From: Streptomonospora nanhaiensis
GTDB taxonomy: Bacteria > Actinomycetota > Actinomycetes > Streptosporangiales > Streptosporangiaceae
Direction: 5' to 3'
DNA: 64,000 bases
NCBI RefSeq assembly: GCF_026642255.1
Contig: NZ_CP113264.1
Coordinates: 5,952,001-6,016,000 of the forward strand
Shown: piece after piece, positions 34,316 to 43,914 of the stretch
Numbering within the stretch: position 1 is the first letter of the stretch
Layout of the letters: each line of letters starts with the position of its first letter
Made by a program: the position numbers and the translations under genes
The notes under the pieces: generated by a model
Seen by the model: the letters and a program-made list of their open reading frames with translations, nothing else
The model's database searches: none
What the model was told of the DNA's origin: nothing

Positions 34316-35203
34316 TCAGCCCCCGGCGGCCCGTGCGTCCTGGCGGACGCCCCGCCGGTTGAGCAGGATGCCGGTGGCGGCGGCGGTGAAGAACATGAGC
34401 ACGCCGTACACGGCCGAGGGGATCGCCATCTCCGTGCTGTCGAGCAGCGCGGGGCTGAGCGCGATGGCCAGGGAGAGCGTGGTGTTGTGCAGGCCGATCT
34501 CCATGCACGAGGCGATCGCCTCGGGCCGTCCCGTCCCGATGGCGCGCGGCGCCCAGTAGCCGACGACGAGGCCGGCGACGTTGAACAGCAGCACCATCGG
34601 GCCCACGGCGACGAGGTAGTCGACGAGGTCGGCGCGCTCCTGGAAGACCGCGACGGCGATGACACCGAACAGCACCAGGACCGACGCCGCCTTGACCGGC
34701 CGCTCCATGCGCCGGGCGAAGGACGCGGCGCGGGCCCGGACGAGCATGCCCGCGGCGACCGGGACCAGGATGATCGCGAAGACCTGGAGAACCTTGTCGG
34801 CCTGGAGCCCGAGCGTGTCCCCGTCGCCCATGAAGTGGGCGATCGACAGGTTGGTGATCAGCGGGAGGCTCACCATCGCCGTGACGGAGTTGAGCGCCGT
34901 GAGGGAGATGTTGAGCGCGACGTTGCCGCGGAACAGGTAGCTGTACAGGCTGGCCGTGGTGCCTCCGGGGGAGGCCGCCAACAGCATCATGCCGACCGCC
35001 AGGGCCGGGGGCGGCTGGAAGAGCAGGACCAGGCCGAGGGCGAACAGGGGCAGGAGGAGGATCTGGCAGCCCAGGACGAGCGCGACCGTGCCGGGCAGTG
35101 CGGCGAGGCGGACGAAGTCTGCGACGGTCAGGCTCAGTCCGAGGCCCAGCATGATGACGGCGAGCGCGGCCGGGAGCGCGATCGTGGCGATGGCGGAATC
35201 CAT
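34316..35203 (-). CDS. Bile acid:sodium symporter (SBF)-family transporter
   Basis: 295 residues with nine to ten hydrophobic segments. The family motif AASPGGTTASLYSYLFRGNVALNISLTALNS (unwound sodium-site helix) and the second crossing EIGLHNTTLSLAIA are visible. It imports an organic anion with sodium; the ligand could be a steroid, pantoate-like or keto acid. It is a single gene, convergent with the LuxR regulator (27-base gap). Confidence 0.9.
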   Translation of the reverse strand: MDSAIATIALPAALAVIMLGLGLSLTVADFVRLAALPGTVALVLGCQILLLPLFALGLVLLFQPPPALAVGMMLLAASPGGTTASLYSYLFRGNVALNISLTALNSVTAMVSLPLITNLSIAHFMGDGDTLGLQADKVLQVFAIILVPVAAGMLVRARAASFARRMERPVKAASVLVLFGVIAVAVFQERADLVDYLVAVGPMVLLFNVAGLVVGYWAPRAIGTGRPEAIASCMEIGLHNTTLSLAIALSPALLDSTEMAIPSAVYGVLMFFTAAATGILLNRRGVRQDARAAGG

Positions 35204-35504
35204 GGGGACACCTCGGGATCGGGCCGCGCGGGGGAGGCGGCTCGGCGGTCGGGGGGCACCGACCGGCGCGGGGCGCCGGCCGTCGTGGACCGCGTTCGGT
35301 GTCGGTGCCGACGTGAGCTCGCCTGGGGTGTTCCGGGCGGGGAGGCCCGGGCGGACCGGGATCGCGCCGTCCCGTGATCTGCGCCACCATCGCTACTCGT
35401 CGGTATGTTGGCACGCCCGCGGCGGCCCTGGCAAGGCCCCCGGGCGGGGCCCGGACACGGGTTCCGGGGGCGGGGCCCGGCGCGTCCCCGCCCCCGGGCC
35501 GTGG
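35204..35504. other. Intergenic region upstream of the SBF transporter
   Basis: 301 bases with no gene. It holds the terminator of the RsbW-like gene at its right end and must contain the SBF promoter. I see no clear -35/-10 pair. Confidence 0.4.
35464..35497 (-). terminator. Terminator of the RsbW-like gene
   Basis: CCGGGGGCGGGG (35464-35475) pairs perfectly with CCCCGCCCCCGG (35486-35497), 7 bases past the stop codon. Confidence 0.7.
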
Positions 35505-36059
35505 TCAGGCCGCGGGCCAGGAACTGCCGGTGAGGTCGTAGGCCAGGTGGAACCACACCTTGCGGATGCTCGGGTGCCCGTTGTCGCCCCACGCGGTGGC
35601 GAAGCTGTCGACCAGGGCCAGCCCGCGGCCGTTCTCGGCGGTGAGCCGGTCGCCCGCCAGCGGTCCGGCGCTGAGCGGGCCGTCCTCCCCCGAGGGGGAG
35701 CTGGTCGGCCTGCCGTTGTCGCGGCAGGCCAGGGTCAGGCCGTTGGGCCCCCGGGTCACCTTGAGCACGAACGTCTGGCCGTCCTCCCCCGAACGGCTGT
35801 GCCGGATGGCGTTGGTCGCCAGCTCGGTCCCCAGCAGCGCGAACACGTACCGGAACTCGGAGTCCCTGGTCGCCGCGCAGGTGTCCAGGAAGGCGCGGGC
35901 CAGGGGGATGCTGGCGGGCTCCCCGGCGAACTCCCAGTGGCGCTTGGCGAAGGGGACCGGAGGCCGGCCGTTGAAGTAGTGCCGGTACTCGTCCGGGACA
36001 CCCGCGAGGAAGGAGTCCTCCTCCTTGGCCAGGGCGGGCACGGAAACGAGCGTGGGCAT
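35505..36059 (-). CDS. RsbW-like anti-sigma-factor kinase / ATP-binding protein
   Basis: 184 residues. HATPase_c_2 domain with N box LLGTELATNAIRHSRSGE, G1-like CRDNGRPT and G2-like NGRGLALVDSFATAWGD. There is no His-box, as in the SpoIIAB/RsbW serine kinases that actinomycetes carry in large numbers. No sigma factor or anti-anti-sigma gene is adjacent, so its partner is elsewhere. Start ATG 36059. Confidence 0.88.
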   Translation of the reverse strand: MPTLVSVPALAKEEDSFLAGVPDEYRHYFNGRPPVPFAKRHWEFAGEPASIPLARAFLDTCAATRDSEFRYVFALLGTELATNAIRHSRSGEDGQTFVLKVTRGPNGLTLACRDNGRPTSSPSGEDGPLSAGPLAGDRLTAENGRGLALVDSFATAWGDNGHPSIRKVWFHLAYDLTGSSWPAA

Positions 36060-36282
36060 GGGTGACTCCTTCGGCGGGGCGGTTCGTGGACGGGCGGACC
36101 GCGGGAGGGGGCGGCTGCGGGAGCGTCCGGCGGCCGTTCGGGGGAGGTCCGGCGCGGAACGGCTACGACCTTACGCGATCAGGCCCCTGCGGGACAGGGG
36201 ACGCGGGTGTGGCGAGAACCCGGATGCCCGTCCCGATCGCCCTTGCCCCGCCCCCTCCCCCGGTCCGCCTCCCCTCCGCGCC

Positions 36283-37818
36283 TCAGACCGCCGCGTCGAC
36301 CGCGTCCTCCGCCGCGGCCAGCGCCTCGGCCCGCTCCGCCGGGACCAGCCCGATCCGGGTCCGGCGGTCCAGCAGGTCGTCCGCGTCCATGGCCCCCTCG
36401 TGGCGCACGCCGAACCGGAACTCGGCGCCCGTGACACCGCGCACGACCGGCTCCAGCAGGGCGGGGTCGCCGCCGGCCCCGTCCAGGACGTCGACGGCCT
36501 CGGTCCCGTACCGCTCGACCAGTCGGCGCGGGGCCTCCACCGCGTCCAGCTCCTCGCGGGAGGCGGCGCCCACCAGGGCCAGGAAGCGCGTCCGGCACGG
36601 TCCGGCGGGCAGCCGGCGGGCGCGCACGGCGGCGTCCACGGCCTCCTCCGCCATCGCCCGGTAGGTGGTGAGCTTCCCGCCGACCACGGTGACCGTCCCG
36701 TTGGGCGCGACGGAGACGGAGTGCTCGCGCGACAGGTCGGCGCTGTCGCCGACGCCCTCCAGCAGAGGGCGCAGTCCGGCGAACGCGCCGATGACGTCAT
36801 CGCGCCCGATCCGGTTCTCCAGCGCCCCGTTGAACCGGTCGAGCAGGAAGTCCACGTCGCCCTCGGGCACGTCGGGGACGTGCGGCGCGGGTCCGTCCAC
36901 GGGTTCGTCTGTGAGCCCGGCGAACACGCGCCCGTCCGTCTGGGGCAGGGCGAAGACGAAGCGGCTGACACTCCCGCCGACGGGCACGGTGAGCGCGGCC
37001 CGGGGGCGGCCCAGGGCCGCGCCGTCGAGCACGAGGTGGCTGCCCCTGCTGGGCCGGAGCCGCACGCGGGGGTCCAGGAGCCCCGCGTGCACACCGGTGG
37101 CGTTGACGACGGCGCGCGGGCGCACGGGGACGATCCTGCCGGTGGCCGCGTCCCTCAGCACCGCGCCGTCGGCGGTCACGCTCTCGGCCGAGCAGCGGGT
37201 GATGACCCTGGCCCCCTCGCGCGCGGCGGTGCGCGCCAGAGCGACGACGAGCCGGGCGTCGTCCACGAGCTGCCCGTCGAAGGACAGGATGCCGCCGAGC
37301 AGGTCCCGCCTGGCGGCGCCGGGCAGCAGGCGCAGGGTCTGGCGGGCGTCGAGCAGCCGCGGGCGGGGCAGCACGCTCCCCGGGGTCCCCGCCATCACGC
37401 GCAGGAGGTCGCCCATGCCCATGCCCGCGCGCACGGACAGCGCCCTGGCCAGGCCGCTCCCCCTGTACACGGGCACGACCATCGGCATGGGGCGGACCAG
37501 GTGGGGCGCGGTCACCCGCATGAGGAGGTCGCGTTCGCGGGCGCTCTCGTAGGCGATGCCGAACTGCCCCCGGGCCAGGTAGCGCAGGCCCCCGTGGACG
37601 AGCTTGGAGCTCCACCGGCTGGTGCCGAAGGCCAGGTCGTGGCGTTCGACCAGCACGGTGGAGAGTCCGCGCGAAGCGGCGTCGAGCGCGGCTCCCGCCC
37701 CCGTCACGCCGCCCCCGACGACCAGGACGTCCACCTCGGGCCGGGCCTCCAGCCCGGCCAGGTCGGCGGCTCTCCGGGCGGCGTTCAGCGAGGGGGACGC
37801 GGGACTGGCAGTGCTCAT
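36283..37818 (-). CDS. glpD: Glycerol-3-phosphate dehydrogenase, FAD-dependent
   Basis: 511 residues. FAD motif VDVLVVGGGVTGAGAALDAASRG (about 29-50), GTSRWSSKLVHGGLRYLARG and the second nucleotide motif VTVVGGKLTTYRAMAEEAVDA are present, with a C-terminal helical domain (about 400-500). It oxidises sn-glycerol-3-phosphate to DHAP at the membrane. It lies next to a TetR regulator and an alkyl-DHAP-synthase-like flavoprotein, a grouping I know from other actinobacteria. It is distinct from the GlpD-like protein at 25529. Confidence 0.92.
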   Translation of the reverse strand: MSTASPASPSLNAARRAADLAGLEARPEVDVLVVGGGVTGAGAALDAASRGLSTVLVERHDLAFGTSRWSSKLVHGGLRYLARGQFGIAYESARERDLLMRVTAPHLVRPMPMVVPVYRGSGLARALSVRAGMGMGDLLRVMAGTPGSVLPRPRLLDARQTLRLLPGAARRDLLGGILSFDGQLVDDARLVVALARTAAREGARVITRCSAESVTADGAVLRDAATGRIVPVRPRAVVNATGVHAGLLDPRVRLRPSRGSHLVLDGAALGRPRAALTVPVGGSVSRFVFALPQTDGRVFAGLTDEPVDGPAPHVPDVPEGDVDFLLDRFNGALENRIGRDDVIGAFAGLRPLLEGVGDSADLSREHSVSVAPNGTVTVVGGKLTTYRAMAEEAVDAAVRARRLPAGPCRTRFLALVGAASREELDAVEAPRRLVERYGTEAVDVLDGAGGDPALLEPVVRGVTGAEFRFGVRHEGAMDADDLLDRRTRIGLVPAERAEALAAAEDAVDAAV

Positions 37819-37897
37819 GTGAGCGGTCCTTTCCGGGGGACGGTGCGGCGGATGGGCCGGCGCGCGGCCCCGCCCGGCCCGTCGGGGCCGCGGCGCT

Positions 37898-38485
37898 TCA
37901 GGGTGCGAGGTAGCCGTCGAGGAGGACGGCGAGTTCCCCGACGAGCCGGTCCTCGTCGAGGACGTCGGCGAACAGGCGGCGCGAGGTGACCGTGCCCTGC
38001 ACGGTCACCAGGACGAGGCGGGCCAGGGCCTCGGGGTCGCCCGCGCGCACGGAGCCGTCGCGCTGCCCCTCGGCGACGACGGGCTCCACCAGGTCGAGGG
38101 CGGCCCGGTGGCTGGTCCCCAGCCGGTGGAAGGTGTAGGTCGCCAGGAGTTCGGGCTCGGTGTCCACGATCCGGGTGAACAGCGGGTGGGCCAGCATCGC
38201 GCGGGCGACCCTGGCGGCGTGGCGGACCAGGCGCGGGCGCACGCCCTCCCCCTCCGGGTCGTCGGCGGAGGCCGCGCCGGCCTCGGCGAGGATCTGCCGC
38301 AGCTCGCGGGTGAGCAGGTCCGCGACGAGCGCGGTCGCGTCGGGCCAGCGGCGGTACACGGTGGGCCTGCTGACCCCGGCGCGGCGCGCGACGTCGGTCA
38401 GCGTGGTGCGGCGCACCCCGAAGGCCTCGACGCAGGCGCGGGCCGCGTCCAGGATCCGATCCTCTACGTTACGTTTTGACGCCAT
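37898..38485 (-). CDS. TetR-family transcriptional regulator
   Basis: 195 residues from ATG 38485. The N-terminal helix-turn-helix is RILDAARACVEAFGVRRTTLTD, then VARRAGVSRPTVYRRWPDATALV. The helical C-terminal ligand domain is divergent. Its start codon lies 17 bases from the start of the divergent flavoprotein gene, so it probably controls both. The frame stays open upstream but would run into that gene. Confidence 0.92.
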   Translation of the reverse strand: MASKRNVEDRILDAARACVEAFGVRRTTLTDVARRAGVSRPTVYRRWPDATALVADLLTRELRQILAEAGAASADDPEGEGVRPRLVRHAARVARAMLAHPLFTRIVDTEPELLATYTFHRLGTSHRAALDLVEPVVAEGQRDGSVRAGDPEALARLVLVTVQGTVTSRRLFADVLDEDRLVGELAVLLDGYLAP

Positions 38486-38499
38486 ATGTAAAACTGTAG
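38469..38499. promoter_or_regulatory. AT-rich imperfect inverted repeat between TetR and flavoprotein genes
   Basis: TTACGTTTT (38469-38477) and AAAACTGTAG (38490-38499) face each other around the TetR start codon. This is the only AT-rich patch nearby. Both divergent mRNAs must be nearly leaderless. Candidate TetR operator. Confidence 0.45.
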
Positions 38500-38502
38500 G
38501 GC

Positions 38503-40167
38503 ATGGCTCACGAGAAGACACCGCCCGGCGACGGGAACGGCCCCGGCCCGGGCACAGGCCCCGCCCCGGGCACGGACACCGCACCCGACATGAGCTGGTT
38601 CGCCTGGGGCGACCCCGCCAGGGCGCCGGAGCTGGACCCCGGTCTGCGCGACCTCGTCGCGCAGGTGCTCCGGGCCCGCCTCCAGGACATGCCCCCGGTC
38701 CCGGAGGAGCTGGTGGAACTGCCGCCCAGCAGGCTCGGCCCCCGGCTGCGCGAGCTGTTCGCCGGGGTGGTCGGCCCCGGGCACGTGAGCACGGAGGACC
38801 CCGTCCGCCTGCGCCACTGCGGCGGCAAGAGCACGCCCGACCTGCTGCTGCGCCGCGCGGGCCGGGCGGACCCGGCTCCGGACGCCGTCCTCTACCCGGC
38901 CGACCACGGCGAGGTGGAGCGGCTCCTCGCGGTGTGCTCGGAGGAGCGGGTCGCCGTCGTGCCCTTCGGCGGGGGCACCAGCGTGGTCGGCGGCGTCACC
39001 CCGCTGCGCGGGGGCTTCCACGCCGTGGTCTCCCTGGACCTGCGCCGCCTGGACCGCCTGGTGTCCGTGGACCCCCTGTCGTCGACGGCCGTCCTGGGCG
39101 CGGGCGTGCGCGGTCCGCACGCGGAGGCGATGCTGGCGGAGCACGGGCTCACCCTGGGGCACCTCCCCCAGAGCCACGAGTACGCGACGATCGGCGGCTA
39201 CGCGGCCACCCGTTCCAGCGGACAGGCCTCCTCCGGGTACGGCCGGTTCGAGGACATGGTCGTGTCGCTGCGGGTGGCGACCCCGCGCGGCACCCTGGAG
39301 GCGGGCGGTCCGCCCGCGTCGGCCGCCGGCCCGGACCTGCAGCGCCTGCTGCTGGGCTCGGAGGGCACGCTGGGCGTCATCACCGAGGTGGGCGTGCGCG
39401 TGCGGAGGGCGCCCGAGCGCGTGCTGGACGAGGCGTGGTCGTTCCCCGACTTCGCCTCGGGCGCGGACGCCCTGCGCGTCCTGGCGCAGTCGGACGCCCG
39501 GCCGACCATGGCGCGCGTGCTCGACGAGTCGGAGACGTTCGTGGGCGCGGCGATGGGCGGGCGCGAAGCCGTCCCCGGGTGCCAGGCCGTGCTGGGCTTC
39601 GAGGGGGCCCCCGCGGAGGTGGAGGCCCGCGCCGCCGCGGTGCGGGAGGCCATGGCGGAGGCCGGCGGCACCCCGCTCGGCCCGGAGCCGGTGGCGCACT
39701 GGCGCGAGAACCGGTTCTCCTCGCCCTACCTGCGCGACACCCTGCTGTCGGCGGGGATCCTCGCCGAGACGCTGGAGACCGCCGCGTCGTGGACCGGCCT
39801 GCTGCCGCTGTACACGGCCGTGTCCGAGGCGCTCACGGGGGCGCTGGAGGGCGACGAGGGCGGCGCCGTGGTGATGTGCCACGTGTCGCACACCTACCCG
39901 ACCGGCGCGTCCCTGTACTTCACGGTGGCGACGGCGGCCGGGCCGGACCCGGTGGCGCGCTGGGGCCGGGCCAAGCGCGCCGCGTCGGACGCGATCGTCG
40001 CCAACGGCGGGACGATCACCCACCACCACGCGGTCGGGTCGGACCACCGGCCGTGGATGGCGGCGGAGATCGGTCCCCTGGGCGGCGACGTGCTGCGCGC
40101 GGTCAAGGCCGCGCTGGACCCCGAGGGCGTGCTCAACCCGGGCAAGCTCATCCCCGACGCGGACTAG
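38503..40167 (+). CDS. FAD-linked oxidase, alkyldihydroxyacetonephosphate-synthase-like
   Basis: 554 residues. A Gly/Pro-rich stretch of 28 residues precedes the body. PCMH-type FAD domain: VVPFGGGTSVVGGV, GHLPQSHEYATIGGYAATRSSG and GSEGTLGVITEVGVRVR. The C-terminal cap has THHHAVGSDHRPWMAAEIGPLGG, the His-rich motif of AGPS, and ends with DPEGVLNPGKLIP. AGPS makes ether lipids, but actinobacterial relatives may be simple 2-hydroxyacid or glycerol-phosphate oxidases. Neighbouring glpD suggests glycerophosphate chemistry. Confidence 0.88.
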   Translation: MAHEKTPPGDGNGPGPGTGPAPGTDTAPDMSWFAWGDPARAPELDPGLRDLVAQVLRARLQDMPPVPEELVELPPSRLGPRLRELFAGVVGPGHVSTEDPVRLRHCGGKSTPDLLLRRAGRADPAPDAVLYPADHGEVERLLAVCSEERVAVVPFGGGTSVVGGVTPLRGGFHAVVSLDLRRLDRLVSVDPLSSTAVLGAGVRGPHAEAMLAEHGLTLGHLPQSHEYATIGGYAATRSSGQASSGYGRFEDMVVSLRVATPRGTLEAGGPPASAAGPDLQRLLLGSEGTLGVITEVGVRVRRAPERVLDEAWSFPDFASGADALRVLAQSDARPTMARVLDESETFVGAAMGGREAVPGCQAVLGFEGAPAEVEARAAAVREAMAEAGGTPLGPEPVAHWRENRFSSPYLRDTLLSAGILAETLETAASWTGLLPLYTAVSEALTGALEGDEGGAVVMCHVSHTYPTGASLYFTVATAAGPDPVARWGRAKRAASDAIVANGGTITHHHAVGSDHRPWMAAEIGPLGGDVLRAVKAALDPEGVLNPGKLIPDAD

Positions 40168-40174
40168 CGGACCG

Positions 40175-40213
40175 CCCGCGGCGCGGCCGGGTCGGCTCCG
40201 GCGGCGCCGCGGG
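40175..40213. terminator. Inverted repeat between convergent genes
   Basis: CCCGCGGCGC (40175-40184) pairs with GCGCCGCGGG (40204-40213) around 19 bases. It probably ends both convergent transcripts. Confidence 0.45.
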
Positions 40214-40230
40214 CCCGGACGGGCCCGTCC

Positions 40231-41130
40231 TCACGCCCTCTCCGCCTCGCGGGAGAGGCTGCGCTCGACCTGCCCCGCCATGTCCTCGAGGAGGTCCAGG
40301 GCCTCGCCCTCCCCGATACCGCCGTCCTCCACCGGCAGGCTGATCATGACCGCCACGTTCACGCTGGTGAAGGAGGCCGTCGCGACGACCGCGTCGGAGT
40401 ACTCCCCGTCGCGGTACAGGACCGCGAAGCCGCCGTCCCCGGCCCGCACGGACCGCCAGTCGAGGACCTCCCCCTGCATGCCCTCTGGCGCCCTGTCCCC
40501 CTCCAGGTCCTCCCGGGCGTCCGCCATGTCCTCGCGCAGGTCGGCGAGGGTCTCACCGCCGTCCTCGAACTCGTACAGGGAGACGAAGACGTCGAGGAGG
40601 AAGACGTAGGAGTCGTTGACGGAGCAGGCGAGGTAGCCGATCTGGCCGTCCTCCGCGTAACCCGCCTCCTCCGCCGAGTAGTAGTCGCCCTCGGCCAGCG
40701 GGCTGTCGGCCCCGGGGATGCCGGCGACCACGTCCTCGGACAGCAGCTGACGGCAGCCGGGCAGGTCGGCGTAGGGGCGGCCGCCCGCCGCCTCCCACAC
40801 CACGACTCCGAGGGAGGCGACCACCGCCAGGGAGGCGGCGGCCACCCCGACCAGCACGGCCGGTCCGCGCCGTGCCGGGCCTCCGGGGCGGCCCGGTACG
40901 GGCGGCTGTCCGGGCGGGACTCCCCCGGGAGCGCCGTGGCCCGGCCGGACGGGCGGGACGTACCGCTGTCCCGGAGACCCGCCGTGGGGCGCTTCGGGCG
41001 GTCCGTGGGGCCCGGGCGGGGACTGCCGTCCGGGGTGGGGGCGGGGCGGCCGCCCCCGGTGGGGCCCGCCGGGGAACGGCCGGCCTCCGGGGGGACCGGG
41101 GAACGAAGCGTCGTCGGGGGGATGGGTCAT
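40231..41130 (-). CDS. Proline-rich membrane-anchored protein of unknown function
   Basis: 299 residues. Residues 1-88 are Pro/Gly/His-rich and cytoplasmic-looking. One hydrophobic helix (about 90-112, AVLVGVAAASLAVVASLGVVV) is followed by an extracellular domain of about 185 acidic residues with a few Cys (PGCRQLLSE, YLACSVND). The topology resembles DUF3558-like or septum-site-type actinobacterial surface proteins, but I recognise no specific family. Divergent from kdpD. Confidence 0.7.
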   Translation of the reverse strand: MTHPPDDASFPGPPGGRPFPGGPHRGRPPRPHPGRQSPPGPHGPPEAPHGGSPGQRYVPPVRPGHGAPGGVPPGQPPVPGRPGGPARRGPAVLVGVAAASLAVVASLGVVVWEAAGGRPYADLPGCRQLLSEDVVAGIPGADSPLAEGDYYSAEEAGYAEDGQIGYLACSVNDSYVFLLDVFVSLYEFEDGGETLADLREDMADAREDLEGDRAPEGMQGEVLDWRSVRAGDGGFAVLYRDGEYSDAVVATASFTSVNVAVMISLPVEDGGIGEGEALDLLEDMAGQVERSLSREAERA

Positions 41131-41361
41131 CGGTCTCGCGGCTGGGGGCGCACCCGGCCCGGGGCGGGTGGTCGCCGCGCCTCCTCACAGGTGGTCTCGT
41201 GTCGCACGGAACGGCCCGGGCCGGCGTGCGCACCGTGCGCGCGCCGGGACGCCACACCAAGTATCGCCAACCGCGGCTTCCGCGCCAGACCCGGGACCGG
41301 AACCGGACGCGACCCTTCCCACGGCGCGAAACCGCCCCGGGCGCCCCCGCGTGCCCCGACA

Positions 41362-43914
41362 ATGGATGCCGTGGCACGAGGAAAGCTCCGCATCTACCTG
41401 GGTTCGGCCCCCGGGGTCGGCACCACGCACAACGTGCTGGTCGAGGCCCGCCGACGGGCCTCGCACGGCACCGACGTGGTGGTCGCCGCCGTCCACACGC
41501 ACCGGAGGGAGCGCACGTCCGCCCTCCTGGAGGGGTTGGAGTGCGTGCCGCCGCACCCGTCCGGCTCGGTGGACACCGCGGCGGTGATCTTCCGGGCGCC
41601 CGGCACGGCCCTGGTCGACGACCTCGCCCGGTCCAACCCGCCGGGGGCGCCCAACCCGACCCGCTGGCAGGACGTGGAGGAGCTGCTGGAGGCGGGGATC
41701 GACGTCCTGTCGACCGTGGGCATCCACCACCTGGAGTCGCTCAACGACGTCGTCCACCAGATCACCGGGGTACGCCCCCAGCAGACGGTCCCCGACCACG
41801 TGGTGCGCCGCGCGGCCGAGGTCGAACTCGTCGACATCACCCCGCAGGAGCTGCGCCGCCGCATGGCGCACGGCGACATCCACCCCGCCGAGCGGGTCGA
41901 CGCCGCCCTGGCCGACTACTACAGGGAGGGCAACCTGGCGGCGCTGCGCGAGCTGGCGCTGCTGTGGACCGCCGACCGCGTGGAGGAGGGCCTGTCCCGC
42001 TACCGGGGCGAGCACGAGATCCAGCGCACCTGGGAGGCCCGCGAACGGGTCGTCGTGGCGCTCACCGGCGGCCCCGAGGGCGAGACGCTGATCCGCCGGG
42101 CCGCCCGCGTCGCCGCCCGGTCGCGGGGCGGGCACCCCCAGCCGAGCCACCTCCTGGCCGTGCACGTCGTGCCGCCGCAGGGGATCTCGCAGACGCCGCC
42201 GGAGGACCTCCTGCGGCAGCGGCGCCTCCTCGCCGAGCTGGGCGGGACCTACCACCAGGTGGTCGGCAACGACGTCCCGACAGGCCTGCTGGAGTTCGCC
42301 CGGGGCGTGCACGCCACCCAGATCGTGCTGGGCTCGTCGCGCCGCCGGACCTGGCAGTACGTGTTCGGTCCCGGGGTCGGCGCGATCGTGGCCCGCGACT
42401 CCGGCGACATCGACGTGCACATCGTCACCCACGAGAGGGTGGGCAGCGGCCGGTGGCCCCTGCCGCCCCCGGGCCGGGGGCTGGGCGAGCACCGCCGTGC
42501 GGCCGGGTGGACCCTGGCGCTGCTGGCGCCCACCCTCGTCTCGCTGTTCCTGGCCCTGCCGCTGTTCTCGGACGTGGGCCCGGCCTCGGACACCATGCTC
42601 CTCCTGCTGATCACCGTCGCCACCGCGGCCGTGGGCGGGCTGCGCCCCGCGCTGGTGTCGGCGCTGTGGAGCGCGATCCTGCTCACCGTCCTGGTGTCAC
42701 CGCTGCACGGGCGACCGTCGGTGTCGCTGGACAACGTGGTGGCGCTGACCGCGTTCACGCTGGTGGGAACGCTGGTCGCGATCGTGGTGGAGATGGCGGC
42801 CCGGCGCTCGGCGCAGGCCGCGCGGGCCCGCGCCGAGGCCGACGCGGTGACCCTCCTGGCGGGGAGCATCCTGTCGGGCAAGGAACCCCTCCAGGCGCTG
42901 CTCCGGCGCATCAGGGAGACGTTCGGGCAGCGGTCGGCGACGCTCCTGGAGCGGTTGGACGACGGCCGGTGGCGGCCCGCCCACAGCGTCGGAGCCCCGG
43001 CCTGCGACTCCCCCGACGAGTCGGACGTGCTGGTGTCGGTCTCCGACAACCTGGCGCTGGCCCTGCGCGGCCGGGTGCTGCCCGCCGCCGACCGGGGCGT
43101 GCTGCGCGCGTTCGCGGCGCACATCGGCATCGCCCTGGAGCACCAGAGGCTGGAGTGGGACGCGGCCGAGGCGAGGAGCCAGGCGGCCGGCAACCGCATC
43201 CGCACCGCCCTGCTGGCCGCGGTGTCACACGACCTGCGCACCCCGCTGACGTCGATCAAGGCGAGCCTGGCCAGCCTGCGCGCCACCGACATCACGCTCA
43301 CCCCGGAGGACCGGGAGGACCTCCTGGAGACCGCGGAGGAGTCCACCGACCGGCTCAACCGCCTGATCGACAACCTGTTGGACATGAGCCGCGTGCACAC
43401 CGACAACGTGCGCCCCAAGCTCCGCGCGGTGGGCCTGGAGGAGGTCGTCCCGATCACCCTCCTCGGCCTGCCCCACGAGGCCGTCACCGTCGACGTCCCC
43501 GACGGCCTGCCCCGGGTCCTGGCCGACGCCGGACTCCTGGAGCGGGCGGTGGCGAACGTGGTCGCCAACGCGGTGCGGTACAACCCCGATCCGCGCCTGC
43601 CCGTCCTGGTCGCCGCGAGCGCGCACGGCGACAGCGTGCAGCTGCGCGTGGCGGACCGGGGGCCGGGTGTCTCGGACGAGGGCAAGCAGCGCATGTTCGA
43701 GGCCTTCCAGCGCCTGGGCGACGCCCCCCAGGGCACGGGGGTGGGGCTCGGGCTCGCCGTCGCCCGTGGTTTCGTTGAGGCGATGCACGGCAGACTCGAC
43801 CCCGAGGACACCCCTGGAGGCGGGCTGACCATGGTCTTCACCCTGAGGGCGACAGAACTCGATATGACGGACATCGATGGCGAGAGGGGGTCCCATGCGG
43901 GTCCTGGTCGTTGA
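41362..43914 (+). CDS. kdpD: KdpD-family sensor histidine kinase, degenerate Walker A
   Basis: 850 residues in KdpD order. An N-terminal KdpD domain (about 8-215) and a USP-like domain (about 225-360) are followed by four membrane helices (about 385-480), a GAF-like region, the His-box LLAAVSHDLRTPLTSIKAS and an ATPase domain (VVANAVRYNPD, DRGPGVSDEG, GVGLGLAVARG). In E. coli it senses potassium stress and activates kdpFABC. Here the N-terminal P-loop reads GSAPGVGTT (14-22), with Thr in place of the invariant Lys. No kdpFABC genes are in the window. Start ATG 41362; coupled to kdpE. Confidence 0.92.
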   Translation: MDAVARGKLRIYLGSAPGVGTTHNVLVEARRRASHGTDVVVAAVHTHRRERTSALLEGLECVPPHPSGSVDTAAVIFRAPGTALVDDLARSNPPGAPNPTRWQDVEELLEAGIDVLSTVGIHHLESLNDVVHQITGVRPQQTVPDHVVRRAAEVELVDITPQELRRRMAHGDIHPAERVDAALADYYREGNLAALRELALLWTADRVEEGLSRYRGEHEIQRTWEARERVVVALTGGPEGETLIRRAARVAARSRGGHPQPSHLLAVHVVPPQGISQTPPEDLLRQRRLLAELGGTYHQVVGNDVPTGLLEFARGVHATQIVLGSSRRRTWQYVFGPGVGAIVARDSGDIDVHIVTHERVGSGRWPLPPPGRGLGEHRRAAGWTLALLAPTLVSLFLALPLFSDVGPASDTMLLLLITVATAAVGGLRPALVSALWSAILLTVLVSPLHGRPSVSLDNVVALTAFTLVGTLVAIVVEMAARRSAQAARARAEADAVTLLAGSILSGKEPLQALLRRIRETFGQRSATLLERLDDGRWRPAHSVGAPACDSPDESDVLVSVSDNLALALRGRVLPAADRGVLRAFAAHIGIALEHQRLEWDAAEARSQAAGNRIRTALLAAVSHDLRTPLTSIKASLASLRATDITLTPEDREDLLETAEESTDRLNRLIDNLLDMSRVHTDNVRPKLRAVGLEEVVPITLLGLPHEAVTVDVPDGLPRVLADAGLLERAVANVVANAVRYNPDPRLPVLVAASAHGDSVQLRVADRGPGVSDEGKQRMFEAFQRLGDAPQGTGVGLGLAVARGFVEAMHGRLDPEDTPGGGLTMVFTLRATELDMTDIDGERGSHAGPGR

